DNA from: Xylophilus rhododendri
GTDB lineage: Bacteria > Pseudomonadota > Gammaproteobacteria > Burkholderiales > Burkholderiaceae_C
DNA: 64,000 nucleotides
Reading direction: 5' to 3'
NCBI RefSeq assembly: GCF_009906855.1
Contig: NZ_CP047650.1
Coordinates: forward strand, 3,162,001-3,226,000
Part shown: positions 28,234 through 37,649 of the stretch, one piece after another
Layout: each line of letters opens with the position of its first letter
Position numbering within the stretch: position 1 is the first letter of the stretch
Translations under genes and position numbers: made by a program
The notes under the pieces: generated by a model
Told to the model about the DNA's origin: nothing
Databases searched by the model: none
What the model saw: only the letters and a program-made list of their open reading frames with translations

Positions 28234-29214
28234 ATGTCCCTAGCAAGAACCATTCGAGGCCTGCTTGTCGCCGCGCTGGCCGTCGGCAGCGCGGCGCTGT
28301 GGGCGCAGGCCTCCTACCCCGACCGGCCCATCACCTTCGTCTCGCCGTTCCCGCCCGGCGGCGCCACCGATCTGGTGGCCCGGGTCATGGCCAGGAGCCT
28401 GTCCGTGGCGATGGGCCAGCCCGTCGTGGTCGAGGACCGGGTCGGCGCCACCGGCCTCATCGGCGAGAGCTACGTCATGCGCGCCAAGCCCGATGGACTC
28501 ACGGTGCTGATCGCCACCAACAGCAGCCATGTGGTCGCGCCCCTGCTGCAGGCGAAGAAGCCTTTCGATCCGGTGGCGGATTTCGAGCCCGTCACCCTGC
28601 TCGGCGGCTATCCGCTGGCGCTGTCGGTGCATCCCTCGGTGCCGGCGCGCAATGTGCAGGAACTGATCGCGCTGGCGCGCAAGTCGCCCGGCAAACTCAA
28701 CTTCGGCAGCGTGGGCACGGGCAGCGTGATCCACCTGACCGGGGAGCAGTTCAAGCTCAGGAGCGGCATCGACATCACGCATGTCCCCTACAAGGGCACC
28801 GGTACCTTGTCGAACGCCCTGATCTCCGGCGAGATCGACATGCAGTTCGACAGCGTGGGCTCCACCCGGGTGCTGATGGACTCCGGCCGGATACGCCCCC
28901 TGGCCGTCACCGGCGAGAAGCGCTCCGCCGTGCTGCCCCAGGTGCCCACCCTGGCCGAGGCCGGCCTGCCGGGCCTGAACTCCATCGTCTGGCTGGGCGC
29001 GTTCGTGCCCAGGGGCACGCCGCCGGCGATCGTGGACAGATTGCGGCGCGAGATGGTCAAGGCGCTCCGGGAGGACGCCGATGTCCGCCGGGTGTTCGCG
29101 GACAACGGCATCGAGATCGTGGGCAACGACAGCCAGGCCTTCGCCGCCTCGCTGCAGCGCGAGCAGAAGAGCTGGGCGGAGCTGATCGAGGCCGCCCGCA
29201 TCCCCCTCCAATGA
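28234..29214 (+). CDS. Bug-family tripartite tricarboxylate transporter substrate-binding protein
   Basis: A 326-residue periplasmic binding protein of the Bug (TctC) family. The signal peptide ends near ALWAQA (about residue 27). Typical motifs are YPDRPITFVSPFPPGGATD, the VVEDRVGATG segment and HVPYKGTG. Bug proteins bind small carboxylates or amides and often work without local TctA/TctB membrane partners, and none is present here. The ATG at 28234 has CAGGAG 7 bases upstream. It heads the operon, and its stop overlaps the next start in ATGA. Confidence 0.92.
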   Translation: MSLARTIRGLLVAALAVGSAALWAQASYPDRPITFVSPFPPGGATDLVARVMARSLSVAMGQPVVVEDRVGATGLIGESYVMRAKPDGLTVLIATNSSHVVAPLLQAKKPFDPVADFEPVTLLGGYPLALSVHPSVPARNVQELIALARKSPGKLNFGSVGTGSVIHLTGEQFKLRSGIDITHVPYKGTGTLSNALISGEIDMQFDSVGSTRVLMDSGRIRPLAVTGEKRSAVLPQVPTLAEAGLPGLNSIVWLGAFVPRGTPPAIVDRLRREMVKALREDADVRRVFADNGIEIVGNDSQAFAASLQREQKSWAELIEAARIPLQ

Positions 29215-29450
29215 ACACGCAGAACCTCGCCAGGGAAATGAAGACCATGCACGAGCAGCCATCCGCGGACCGGCAAGCGGCCATCGACCGCCTCCTGTCC
29301 ACCACCCTCGAAGTCTTCGGCCTGCCGGCCCGGGCGCCCTGGCACGAAGACGTGCGTTTCTTCGTCGGTGTCATCGCCGACTGCGCCGCGCTGGTGCAGT
29401 CGGTGGACCTGGGCGACCGCGCGGAACCTGCACCGGTGTACCAGCCATGA
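29211..29450 (+). CDS. AtzG-like (DUF4089) amidase partner subunit
   Basis: A 79-residue protein of the DUF4089/AtzG-like type, with the two-helix pattern ending in VRFFVGVIADCAALVQSVDL. In the cyanuric acid pathway AtzG binds and stabilises the amidase AtzE, and the same small subunit occurs in hpx-type gene clusters. Its start overlaps the upstream stop and its stop overlaps the amidase start, both in ATGA, so equal synthesis of the two subunits is expected. Confidence 0.85.
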   Translation: MNTQNLAREMKTMHEQPSADRQAAIDRLLSTTLEVFGLPARAPWHEDVRFFVGVIADCAALVQSVDLGDRAEPAPVYQP

Positions 29451-30865
29451 ACACGGACCTCGATTTCACATCGCCCGCGGTAGCGTCGGCGCAGGCCATC
29501 GCGGGCGCCGTCTCGCGCGGCGAGTGGAGCGCACGTGCGGTGGTGGAGGCCAGCCTGCATCGTATCGAGGCGCTGAACCCCGTCGTGAACGCCTTCACCG
29601 ACGTCACCGCCGAACGCGCCCTGCAGGCGGCCGACGCGGTGGACCGCCGCCGTGCCGCCGGTGAACGGCTGGGCGCGCTGGCAGGGGTTCCGTTCGCGGC
29701 CAAGAACCTGTTCGACATCCGCGGCATCCCCACCCGCGCGGGCTCGAAGATCAACCGCGAATTGGCGCCGGCCGCCGGCGATGCCTTCCTGATCGCCCAG
29801 CTGGAGCGGCAGGACGCCATCCTGCTCGGCGGCCTGAACATGGGCGAATACGCCTGCGACTTCACCGGCGAGAACGCGCACGACGGCCCCTCGCGCAACC
29901 CGCATGCCACCGAGCGCATGACCGGCGGCTCCTCCGGCGGCTCGGGCGCCGCGGTGGCGGCCGGCATGGTGCCGGTCGCCCTGGGGTCCGACACCAATGG
30001 CTCGATCCGCGTGCCTTCGTCCCTGTGCGGCATCTTCGGCCTGAAGCCCACCTACGGGCGCCTGTCGCGCGGCGGCAGCTTCCCCTTCGTGTCTTCCTTC
30101 GACCACCTCGGGCCCTTCGCCCGTTCGGTGGCCGACCTGGCCGCGGTGTACGACGCGATGCAGGGTCAGGATCCGCTCGATCCCATGCAGAGCGCGCGAC
30201 CGGCCGCACCCACGCTGGCGGCGCTGGAAGCCGGCACCGCCGGCCTGCGCATCGCGGTGGCCGGCGGCTATTTCCGCCGCAAGGGCCTGCCCGAGGCATT
30301 CGAGGCGGTCGATACGGTGGCGAAGGCGCTGGGCGTCGGCCGGGTGCTGGACATCCCCCACGCCGACGTGGCGCGGGCCGCGGCCGTCGTCATCACCTCG
30401 GCCGAGGGCGCGGCGGTCCATGCCCGGCGGCTGCGCCAGCGCATCGAGGACTTCGATCCCGCCGTGCGCAACCGCCTGGTCAGCGGCCTGGCCACGCCCG
30501 CCGCCTGGGTCGAATCCGCCCAGCGCTTTCGCCGGTATTTCCGCGAGGAGATGCTGAAGCTCTTCGAGTCGGTGGATGTGCTGATCGCCCCGGCCACGCC
30601 CTGCCGCGCACCGCTGATCGGCCAGAAGACCATGGTGCTGGACGGCGAGACCCTGCCGGTGCGGCCCAACCTGGGCCTCTACACCCAGCCGATCTCGTTC
30701 ATCGGGTTGCCCGTCGTGGCGGTGCCGGTGCGGGACGGCGCGGCCCAGCCGATCGGCGTGCAGATCATCGCGCCGCCCTGGCGCGAGGACCTGGCGCTGC
30801 GGGTGGCCCATGCGCTGGAGCGGCAGGGCGTGGCCGCCTGCCGCCCGGCGGCGCTGCAGCAATGA
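29447..30865 (+). CDS. AtzE-family amidohydrolase (amidase signature)
   Basis: A 472-residue amidase-signature enzyme. The catalytic lysine is in FAAKNLFD; the glycine/serine loop TGGSSGGSGAAVAAG and SDTNGSIRVP provide the cis-serine and nucleophile serine. It belongs with AtzE/HpxY-type enzymes that hydrolyse small amides such as 1-carboxybiuret and need an AtzG-like partner, encoded directly upstream. Within this operon it could hydrolyse the amide made by the nitrile hydratase; that link is inference. The start overlaps the AtzG-like stop in ATGA. Confidence 0.9.
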   Translation: MNTDLDFTSPAVASAQAIAGAVSRGEWSARAVVEASLHRIEALNPVVNAFTDVTAERALQAADAVDRRRAAGERLGALAGVPFAAKNLFDIRGIPTRAGSKINRELAPAAGDAFLIAQLERQDAILLGGLNMGEYACDFTGENAHDGPSRNPHATERMTGGSSGGSGAAVAAGMVPVALGSDTNGSIRVPSSLCGIFGLKPTYGRLSRGGSFPFVSSFDHLGPFARSVADLAAVYDAMQGQDPLDPMQSARPAAPTLAALEAGTAGLRIAVAGGYFRRKGLPEAFEAVDTVAKALGVGRVLDIPHADVARAAAVVITSAEGAAVHARRLRQRIEDFDPAVRNRLVSGLATPAAWVESAQRFRRYFREEMLKLFESVDVLIAPATPCRAPLIGQKTMVLDGETLPVRPNLGLYTQPISFIGLPVVAVPVRDGAAQPIGVQIIAPPWREDLALRVAHALERQGVAACRPAALQQ

Positions 30866-30880
30866 CAGGAAGGAATGAAC

Positions 30881-31285
30881 ATGATCGTGAATGACCCCCG
30901 GGTGCTGGCCGAGGTGCAGGAAGCCTTCGGCCGCTACGAAACCGCGCTGATGGCCAACGACCTGGCCGGGATGGACGCCTGCTTCTGGCACGACGACAAG
31001 ACCATCCGCTACGGCATCGCCGAGATCCTGCACGGCATCGGCGAGATCCGCGCCTACCGCCAGGGCCGTTCGCCCGCCGGCCTGCACCGGGTGCTGAGCC
31101 GCACGGTGATCACCACCTTCGGCAGCGACTGCGCCACGGCCAGCACCCTGTTCGAGCGCGAGGCGCAGGCCGGGATGATCGGCCGCCAGCAGCAGACCTG
31201 GGTGCGCCTGGAGGCGGGCTGGCGCATCGTCGCGGCGCATGTGAGTGTGGTGCCCGTCCCGGCCGCCGCCGGGGCCGCGGTGTAA
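30881..31285 (+). CDS. hpxZ: HpxZ/AtzH-like protein (DUF3225, NTF2-like fold)
   Basis: A 134-residue protein of the HpxZ/AtzH (DUF3225) family, with the signature [21 protein letters not shown] followed by [12 protein letters not shown] and HVSVVP near the end. Members occur with AtzE/AtzG-like pairs in oxalurate and cyanurate degradation; AtzH may act as an accessory hydrolase or remain structural. Two ATGs lie close together (30875 and 30881); AGGAAGG ends at 30873 and is well spaced only for 30881. It links the amidase block to the nitrile hydratase block. Confidence 0.85.
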   Translation: MIVNDPRVLAEVQEAFGRYETALMANDLAGMDACFWHDDKTIRYGIAEILHGIGEIRAYRQGRSPAGLHRVLSRTVITTFGSDCATASTLFEREAQAGMIGRQQQTWVRLEAGWRIVAAHVSVVPVPAAAGAAV

Positions 31286-31289
31286 GGCC

Positions 31290-32508
<1,219 letters not shown>

Positions 32509-32522
<14 letters not shown>

Positions 32523-33141
32523 CGAGAAGGAAAGAACGCTGGCGCTGCGCGACGCGCTGATCGCCAAGGGCATGCACACCCAGGCGGAAGTCGATGCCAT
32601 GGAAGAGGGCTTCGAAACCTGGACGCCCGCCAACGGCGCCGCCGTGGTGGCCCGGGCCTGGTGCGATCCGGACTTCAAGCAGCGCCTGCTGGCCGATGCC
32701 CTTGGCACCGCCAACGAAGTGGTGCAGCCCGTGCCCTTCGGCGGCTGGGACGCCCTGGCCCTGGAGAACACCGACAAGGTGCACAACGTGCTGGTCTGCA
32801 CGCTGTGCTCCTGCACCATCAAGTCGCTGATCGGCCAGCCGCCGCACTGGTACAAGAGCCTGGCCTACCGCGCCCGCCTGGTGCGCGAGCCCCGCGCGGT
32901 GCTGGGCGAGTTCGGCCTGACGCTGGCGCCCGAGGTGGAGATCAAGGTGTGGGACATCACCGCCGAAACCGGCTACATGGTGATCCCCGTCCGACCCGCG
33001 GGCACCGAGGGCTGGAGCGAGGCCGAACTGGCCTCCATCGTCACCAAGAAAAGCCTCATCGGCGTGGAGCAGCCCGATGTGCGCCTGGTCAGGCGCGACG
33101 GCCAGGCCGCCACATCGGACGTGGAGGTGCAGCATGCCTGA
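32509..33141 (+). CDS. nthA: Nitrile hydratase alpha subunit (cobalt type)
   Basis: A 210-residue alpha subunit. The metal site is VCTLCSC with C97, C100 and C102; Thr at position 98 marks the cobalt type, whereas iron enzymes carry Ser there. The enzyme hydrates nitriles to amides. Directly after the metal site the sequence is [15 protein letters not shown], unlike the usual aromatic-proline run before LGLPP, so substrate preference may differ. The start has AAGGA upstream within the CobW gene. The last 8 bases overlap the beta gene. Confidence 0.9.
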
Positions 33142-33766
33142 TACCCACGACCTCGGCGGCATCGCCGGCTTCGGTGCCATCCCCCACCTGGAAAAGGACT
33201 ACGAATACAACGAGCGCTGGGAATGGACCCTGATGGCGGTGCTGCGCCTGGGCGCGCAGAAGGGCTGGTACCGCACCGATGCCTACCGCCACGCGCTGGA
33301 GCGGCTGCCGCGCGACTTCTATCTGAGCAAGTCCTACTACGACCGGATGCTCAGCGGCATCACCAATGCCTACCTGGAAGCCGGCATCGTCACCGCCGGG
33401 GAGATCGAGCAGCATCTGGAGCCGCACATCCGCATCCCGATCTCCACGCCCCGGGGCCCCGGCCATGCGGGCGCGGAGCGGCCGGAACTGGTGCGTTTCC
33501 AGGCCGGCGACCGGGTCACCGTGCGCTCACCGCTGCCGGACGGCCATGTGCGCGCCCCCGCCTATGTGCGCGGCAAGACCGGCACCGTCGTCGATCGCGG
33601 CCGGCATGCGCTGCCCTTTCCCGGGCGGGTGGGCCACCGCGAGCCGGGTGCGGCCGAGTTCACCTACCGCGTCGAGTTCGAGCGCCGCGAACTGTGGGCC
33701 GACGCGCTCGATGCGGGCACGGTGATCGTCGACCTGTCCGACAGCTACCTGAACCCGGAGGCCTGA
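33134..33766 (+). CDS. nthB: Nitrile hydratase beta subunit
   Basis: A 210-residue beta subunit. The N-terminus has the conserved HDLGGIAGFGAIP segment, followed by the helical WEWTLMAVLRLGAQKGWYR region and SYYDRMLSGITNAYLEAG. The C-terminal half is the SH3-like barrel, with RFQAGDRVTVRS and YVRGKTGTVV. It forms the heterodimer with the alpha subunit, whose gene it overlaps by 8 bases. Nothing suggests fusion or truncation. Confidence 0.92.
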   Translation: MPDTHDLGGIAGFGAIPHLEKDYEYNERWEWTLMAVLRLGAQKGWYRTDAYRHALERLPRDFYLSKSYYDRMLSGITNAYLEAGIVTAGEIEQHLEPHIRIPISTPRGPGHAGAERPELVRFQAGDRVTVRSPLPDGHVRAPAYVRGKTGTVVDRGRHALPFPGRVGHREPGAAEFTYRVEFERRELWADALDAGTVIVDLSDSYLNPEA

Positions 33767-33769
33767 ACC

Positions 33770-34144
33770 ATGGACACCGCTCACAAGACCGGCACGGCCG
33801 GCGCAGCCTACGAAATGGACCGCCGGGTCAAGCTCATCGAGGAGCCCGACCACCGCCTGACCCAGATCAGCATGAGCGGCGACCAGCGCAGCCCCTGGCA
33901 TGTGCATACCGAGGTCGAGGACCTCTTCTACATCACCGAGGGGGTGCTGCGGATCCGCATGCACAACCCTCCAGAGACCCGCGAAATACGAGCGGGCGAG
34001 TCTTTCTCCATCCAGGCAGGCCGTCCGCACTTCATCGAGGTGGCGGACAAGAAGACGGTGTCGTTCCTGCTGATCCAGGGCCTTGGTCGCTGCGACTTCA
34101 AGGTGCTGGATCCGCAGGAGCCGCCGACATGTGAAGGCAACTAG
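33770..34144 (+). CDS. Cupin-domain protein in nitrile hydratase operon
   Basis: A 124-residue single-domain cupin. Motif 1 is WHVHTEVEDLFYITEG (two histidines and a glutamate as metal ligands) and motif 2 is GRPHFIEVAD. Metal-binding enzymatic or sensing roles both fit. GGAGG lies at 33757-33761, close to the end of the beta-subunit gene, and the next Bug gene starts 12 bases later, so it belongs to the same operon. A link to nitrile or cyanide metabolism rests on context only. Confidence 0.88.
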   Translation: MDTAHKTGTAGAAYEMDRRVKLIEEPDHRLTQISMSGDQRSPWHVHTEVEDLFYITEGVLRIRMHNPPETREIRAGESFSIQAGRPHFIEVADKKTVSFLLIQGLGRCDFKVLDPQEPPTCEGN

Positions 34145-34156
34145 TCAGGACGCGAA

Positions 34157-35137
34157 ATGAAAGCGCTTATGTTCCAACGTTTCCTGGTGGCCGCGGCGGC
34201 CGCCCTTTCCATCCTCGCACCGCAGGCGGGCCATGCCGGGGCCTTCCCCGAGCGGCCGATCAGGATCGTGGTGCCGTATCCGGCCGGCGGGTCTTCCGAC
34301 GTGCTGATCCGGGTCATGGCGCCGGTGCTGCAGGGCAGGTGGGGCGTGCCGGTGGTGGTCGAGAACCGCGTCGGTGCCAGCACCATCATCGGCGTCAATG
34401 CGGTGGCCAAGGCCGCGCCGGACGGCTACACCCTGGGCGTGGTGACCAACGCCTTTGCCGTCAACCCGAGCCTGCGCGACAACCTGCCCTACGACACCCT
34501 CAAGGACTTCGCGCCGCTGACCCAGCTGACCTTCACGCCCAACGTGCTGGTGGCCCAGCCGGGCGCGTCCTTCAAGACCCTGCGCGGGCTGCAGGAGCTG
34601 GCCAGGTCGGGCAAGCGGGAGCTTTCCTCGGGCTCGATCGGCAACGGGACCGCCGCGCATCTGGCGCTGGAAAAACTCAAGGCGCTGTCGGGCATGAACA
34701 TTCTTCATGTGCCCTATCCGGGATCGGCGCCGGGCGTGGTGGCGGTCATGGGAGGGCAGACCGACCTGCTGATGGCGCCCCTGCCGGATGTGCTGCCCTA
34801 TGTGCGCAGCGGCAAGATCGTGGCGCTGGGGGTGGGCAGCGCATCGCGCGTGCCGCAGCTGCCGGAGGTCGCGACCTTCATCGAATCGGGCTTCACCGGT
34901 TTCGAGTCGGGCGCCTGGTTCGGCATGGTGGGGCCTGCCGGTCTCGATCCGCAGATCGCCCAGAAGTTGAGCGCCGACCTGGCCAGCGCCCTGGCGGATC
35001 CGGCCGTGCACGACAAGATCGCCGCACTCGGGCTGACGCCCACCAGCTCCACGCCGGAAGCGTTCAGGAAACTCATCGCCGCGGAGGTCAAGAGCAGCGG
35101 CGAGATCGTGCGCCGCGCCGGCATCCGGGTCGATTGA
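34157..35137 (+). CDS. Second Bug-family substrate-binding protein
   Basis: A 326-residue periplasmic Bug/TctC protein with a signal peptide ending near AGHAGA (about residue 29). It shows FPERPIRIVVPYPAGGSSD, VVENRVGAST, KAAPDGYTLGV and HVPYPGS, all standard for the family. It closes the operon that also begins with a Bug gene, so the pathway may use two related ligands, or one of the proteins may serve signalling. Its 3' end meets a perfect hairpin at 35168-35189 before the convergent LysR gene. Confidence 0.92.
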   Translation: MKALMFQRFLVAAAAALSILAPQAGHAGAFPERPIRIVVPYPAGGSSDVLIRVMAPVLQGRWGVPVVVENRVGASTIIGVNAVAKAAPDGYTLGVVTNAFAVNPSLRDNLPYDTLKDFAPLTQLTFTPNVLVAQPGASFKTLRGLQELARSGKRELSSGSIGNGTAAHLALEKLKALSGMNILHVPYPGSAPGVVAVMGGQTDLLMAPLPDVLPYVRSGKIVALGVGSASRVPQLPEVATFIESGFTGFESGAWFGMVGPAGLDPQIAQKLSADLASALADPAVHDKIAALGLTPTSSTPEAFRKLIAAEVKSSGEIVRRAGIRVD

Positions 35138-35167
35138 TCGATTCCCGGCCCGGCTTCGGCCCGCCGG

Positions 35168-35189
35168 GTCCCGCGGGCGGCCGCGGGAC
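35168..35189. terminator. Perfect 9-bp hairpin between convergent genes
   Basis: GTCCCGCGG (35168-35176) pairs perfectly with CCGCGGGAC (35181-35189) around a 4-base loop. It fills the space between the Bug stop and the LysR stop and would act as a bidirectional terminator, although it lacks a T tract. Confidence 0.6.
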
Positions 35190-36110
35190 TCAGTGCGAAT
35201 ACGCGAAATCCGCGGTCAGCGGAAACATGCTCGGCAGCTGCTGCGCCCGCTCCTCCAGGCAGCCCGCGAACTTGCGCAGGGCCGTGCCCTCGTAGGACTG
35301 CCGGCGGCGGATGAAGAAGGTCGGCGCCCGCGCGATGTTCACGTCCACCTGGTGGGCGATCACCTGGTCGGCGACGGCGCTGCGTTCCACCACCGAGCGC
35401 GGCAGCAGGGTCACACCCACGTCCGCGGCCACGCAGCCCAGGATGCCGTCGAAGGAGCCGAACTCGAAACGCTTGAAGGCGGGTTTGCCCAGCTGCACCA
35501 TCAACTGCTCCAGCTTCTGGCGGTAGGAGCAGCCGGTGCGGAACATCAGGGCGCTGATCGGCAGGGCGTGGGCGCGCAGCGATGCCAGGTCCTGCCAGCG
35601 GCGCGAGCTCACCAGCACCAGCTCTTCCTCGAAGGCGCGCACGGCGCTCAGATCGGGATGGTCGATCGGGCCGGCGACGAAGGCGCCATCGACCTTGTTG
35701 TCCAGCACGCTCTGCATCAGGTCCGCGGTGGGGCCCGTCTGCACCACCAGGTTCACGGCGGGGCACAGGTCGTGGAAGGCGGCGAAGACGGGCGGCAGGC
35801 GGGTCGCCACCGTGGTCTCCATGGTGCCGATGGTGAGCGTGCCCTGCGCCTCGCCGTCGTCGCGCGCCATGGCGGTGGCTTCCTGCAGCAGGGCCACGGC
35901 CCGGGCCGCGTAGGGCAGCAGCCGCATGCCGGCGCTGGTCAGCACCACGCCGCGGCTGTGGCGTTCGAACAGGCGCACGCCCACCTCGTCCTCCAGGGCC
36001 TTGATCCGGTTGGTCACGTTGGACTGCACCGTGTGCAGCTCCCGGGCGGCCCGGGTGATGCCCTCGCATCGCGCCACGGCGGCGAAGGTGGTCAGGTCGG
36101 CTACTTCCAC
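35190..36110 (-). CDS. LysR-family transcriptional regulator, divergent to flavin oxidoreductase
   Basis: A 306-residue LysR regulator with an N-terminal helix-turn-helix (DLTTFAAVARCEGITRAARE; then RIKALEDEVGVRLFERHSRG) and a type 2 periplasmic-binding effector domain with CSYRQKLEQLM. The GTG at 36110 has AAGGAG exactly 6 bases upstream (36117-36122), which fixes the start over a second GTG at 36149. It diverges across 257 bases from the oxidoreductase gene at 36368, its likely target together with the symporter genes behind it. Confidence 0.92.
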   Translation of the reverse strand: MEVADLTTFAAVARCEGITRAARELHTVQSNVTNRIKALEDEVGVRLFERHSRGVVLTSAGMRLLPYAARAVALLQEATAMARDDGEAQGTLTIGTMETTVATRLPPVFAAFHDLCPAVNLVVQTGPTADLMQSVLDNKVDGAFVAGPIDHPDLSAVRAFEEELVLVSSRRWQDLASLRAHALPISALMFRTGCSYRQKLEQLMVQLGKPAFKRFEFGSFDGILGCVAADVGVTLLPRSVVERSAVADQVIAHQVDVNIARAPTFFIRRRQSYEGTALRKFAGCLEERAQQLPSMFPLTADFAYSH

Positions 36111-36277
36111 GGCGATCTCCTTGGGGGATGGGCAATACGAAATTGCCACGGAATTCGAGATGCACCAAGCGTGCCAGTCGTGGGTGCCATGGGCACAGGG
36201 TAATTGCCCCTGGTTTGGGGAGTTTTGCGTCTGGTCTGGTGCGTTTTACGGCCAAAGAAGTGCATCCGAAACCGATC

Positions 36278-36307
36278 TTCAAACCGGATGACTGGCATCC
36301 ATATAAA
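36278..36307 (+). promoter_or_regulatory. Candidate promoter for the flavin oxidoreductase operon
   Basis: TTCAAA (36278-36283) and TATAAA (36302-36307) are separated by 18 bases, 60 bases before the start at 36368. This is the most AT-rich part of the divergent region. An inverted pair CCGGATG (36284-36290) and CATCCGG (36323-36329) brackets the -10 box and could be a regulator site. Match quality is moderate. Confidence 0.4.
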
Positions 36308-36367
36308 TCGTTTCTGGCGATCCATCCGGCTTCATAGCATGCGCTCCTCACACCTGCGGACCGCCCC

Positions 36368-37339
36368 ATGCTCACCACCCGATTCACCGAACGCTTCGAC
36401 CTGGCCTACCCGATCGCCCTGGCCCCCATGGACCCCGCATCCGGCGGCGCTCTGGCCGCGGCGGTCTCCCATGCCGGAGGGCTGGGCCTGCTCGGCGGCG
36501 GCTACGGCAACCACGAGATGCTGGAGCGCGAGTTCTCGCTCGCCGGCCGGGCCGCCATCGGCTGCGGCTTCATCACCTGGTCGATGGCGCGCGACACCTC
36601 CCTGCTCGACCGCGCCCTGGCCCACAGGCCGCGCGCCCTGATGCTGTCCTTCTCCGACCCCGCGCCCCATGCCCGCAAGGTCACCGATGCCGGCGTGCCG
36701 CTGATCTGCCAGGTGCAGACGCTGGAACATGTGCAGCGGGCGATCGACGTCGGCGCGACCGTGGTCGTGGCCCAGGGCACCGAGGCCGGCGGCCACGGCT
36801 TCGACCGGCAGGCCACCATGACCTTCACGCCGGAAGTCGCCGACTATCTCGCGGCCCGCTCGCCCTCGACCCTGCTGCTGAGCGCCGGCGGCATCGCCGA
36901 CGGCCGGGGCCTGGCCGCCGCGCTGATGCTGGGCGCCGACGGCGTGCTGATGGGCACCCGCTTCTGGGCGACCCGCGAAGCCCTGATCCATCCCAACGCC
37001 AAGGCCCTGGTGGTGAAAGCCCGGGGGGCGCAGACCCTGCGCACCTCCGTCTACGACATCGCCCGCGGCCGCCGCTGGCCCGCCGAATACACCGGGCGCC
37101 TGCTGGTCAACGACTTCATCCGCCAGTGGCACGGCAAGGAGGAGGCGCTGGCGGCGGTGCAGCCCGAGGAGCAGGCCAGGGTGGAGCAGGCCTACGACGG
37201 CGGCGACTGCGACTGCGCCAACGTCACCGTCGGCCAGGCCGTGGGGCTGATCCACGACATCCCTTCGGCGGGCGAGGTGGTGTCGGCCGTGGCGCGGCAG
37301 GCCAGCGCCTTGCTGCACCGCGAGCCTGTCGCCGCCTGA
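36368..37339 (+). CDS. NAD(P)H-dependent flavin oxidoreductase / nitronate monooxygenase family
   Basis: A 323-residue TIM-barrel FMN enzyme. The AQGTEAGGHG motif and the LLSAGGIADGRGLAAALMLG then GVLMGTRF segments are the FMN-phosphate-binding parts of the nitronate monooxygenase/2-nitropropane dioxygenase family. Members oxidise nitronates or act as NAD(P)H:quinone reductases or enoyl reductases; sequence alone does not choose. It is the first gene after the divergent LysR regulator and is followed by a DUF485 protein and a symporter, suggesting uptake plus catabolism of one substrate. Confidence 0.88.
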   Translation: MLTTRFTERFDLAYPIALAPMDPASGGALAAAVSHAGGLGLLGGGYGNHEMLEREFSLAGRAAIGCGFITWSMARDTSLLDRALAHRPRALMLSFSDPAPHARKVTDAGVPLICQVQTLEHVQRAIDVGATVVVAQGTEAGGHGFDRQATMTFTPEVADYLAARSPSTLLLSAGGIADGRGLAAALMLGADGVLMGTRFWATREALIHPNAKALVVKARGAQTLRTSVYDIARGRRWPAEYTGRLLVNDFIRQWHGKEEALAAVQPEEQARVEQAYDGGDCDCANVTVGQAVGLIHDIPSAGEVVSAVARQASALLHREPVAA

Positions 37340-37360
37340 GGCCTCGGCCGATCCGCCATC

Positions 37361-37394
37361 CATCCCCCACATCCCCCACATCCCCCACATCCCC
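37361..37394. repeat. Short tandem repeat, 9-base unit
   Basis: The unit CATCCCCCA occurs three times exactly (37361-37369, 37370-37378, 37379-37387), followed by a partial fourth (CATCCCC). It lies between the oxidoreductase and DUF485 genes, just before the GGAG that serves the next start. Copy number could vary by slippage. Confidence 0.85.
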
Positions 37395-37412
37395 GATACC
37401 CCCGGAGCTTCC

Positions 37413-37649
37413 ATGCCAAACACCCCTGATGCACTCGACGACGAAAAGACGGGCCTGGGCCTGCTGCTCACCGCCCTCCAGGTCCTCGTCTATTTCTCCT
37501 TCATCGCCTTCTGCTGCTTCCACAGGCCGTCGGCGCCGCCGCAGGGCGTGCCCGCCGTCTTCTATTTCGGCCTCGCCGTCATCGCCAGCGGCGTGGCGAT
37601 GACCGTCGTCTATGTCCTGGCCACCAACCGAAAAGAGAGCGCCAAATGA
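37413..37649 (+). CDS. DUF485-type small membrane protein
   Basis: A 78-residue protein with two transmembrane helices (about residues 16-35 and 48-70) separated by a short polar loop. Small DUF485-like proteins commonly precede sodium:solute symporters of the acetate permease group, as here, and may be stability or regulatory subunits. The ATG at 37413 has CGGAG upstream, and the stop overlaps the symporter start in ATGA (37646-37649). Confidence 0.8.
   Translation: MPNTPDALDDEKTGLGLLLTALQVLVYFSFIAFCCFHRPSAPPQGVPAVFYFGLAVIASGVAMTVVYVLATNRKESAK

Noticed and set aside
28234..29214. Bug gene as part of a full TctABC transporter
   Set aside because: No TctA- or TctB-like membrane genes are present near either Bug gene in the window.
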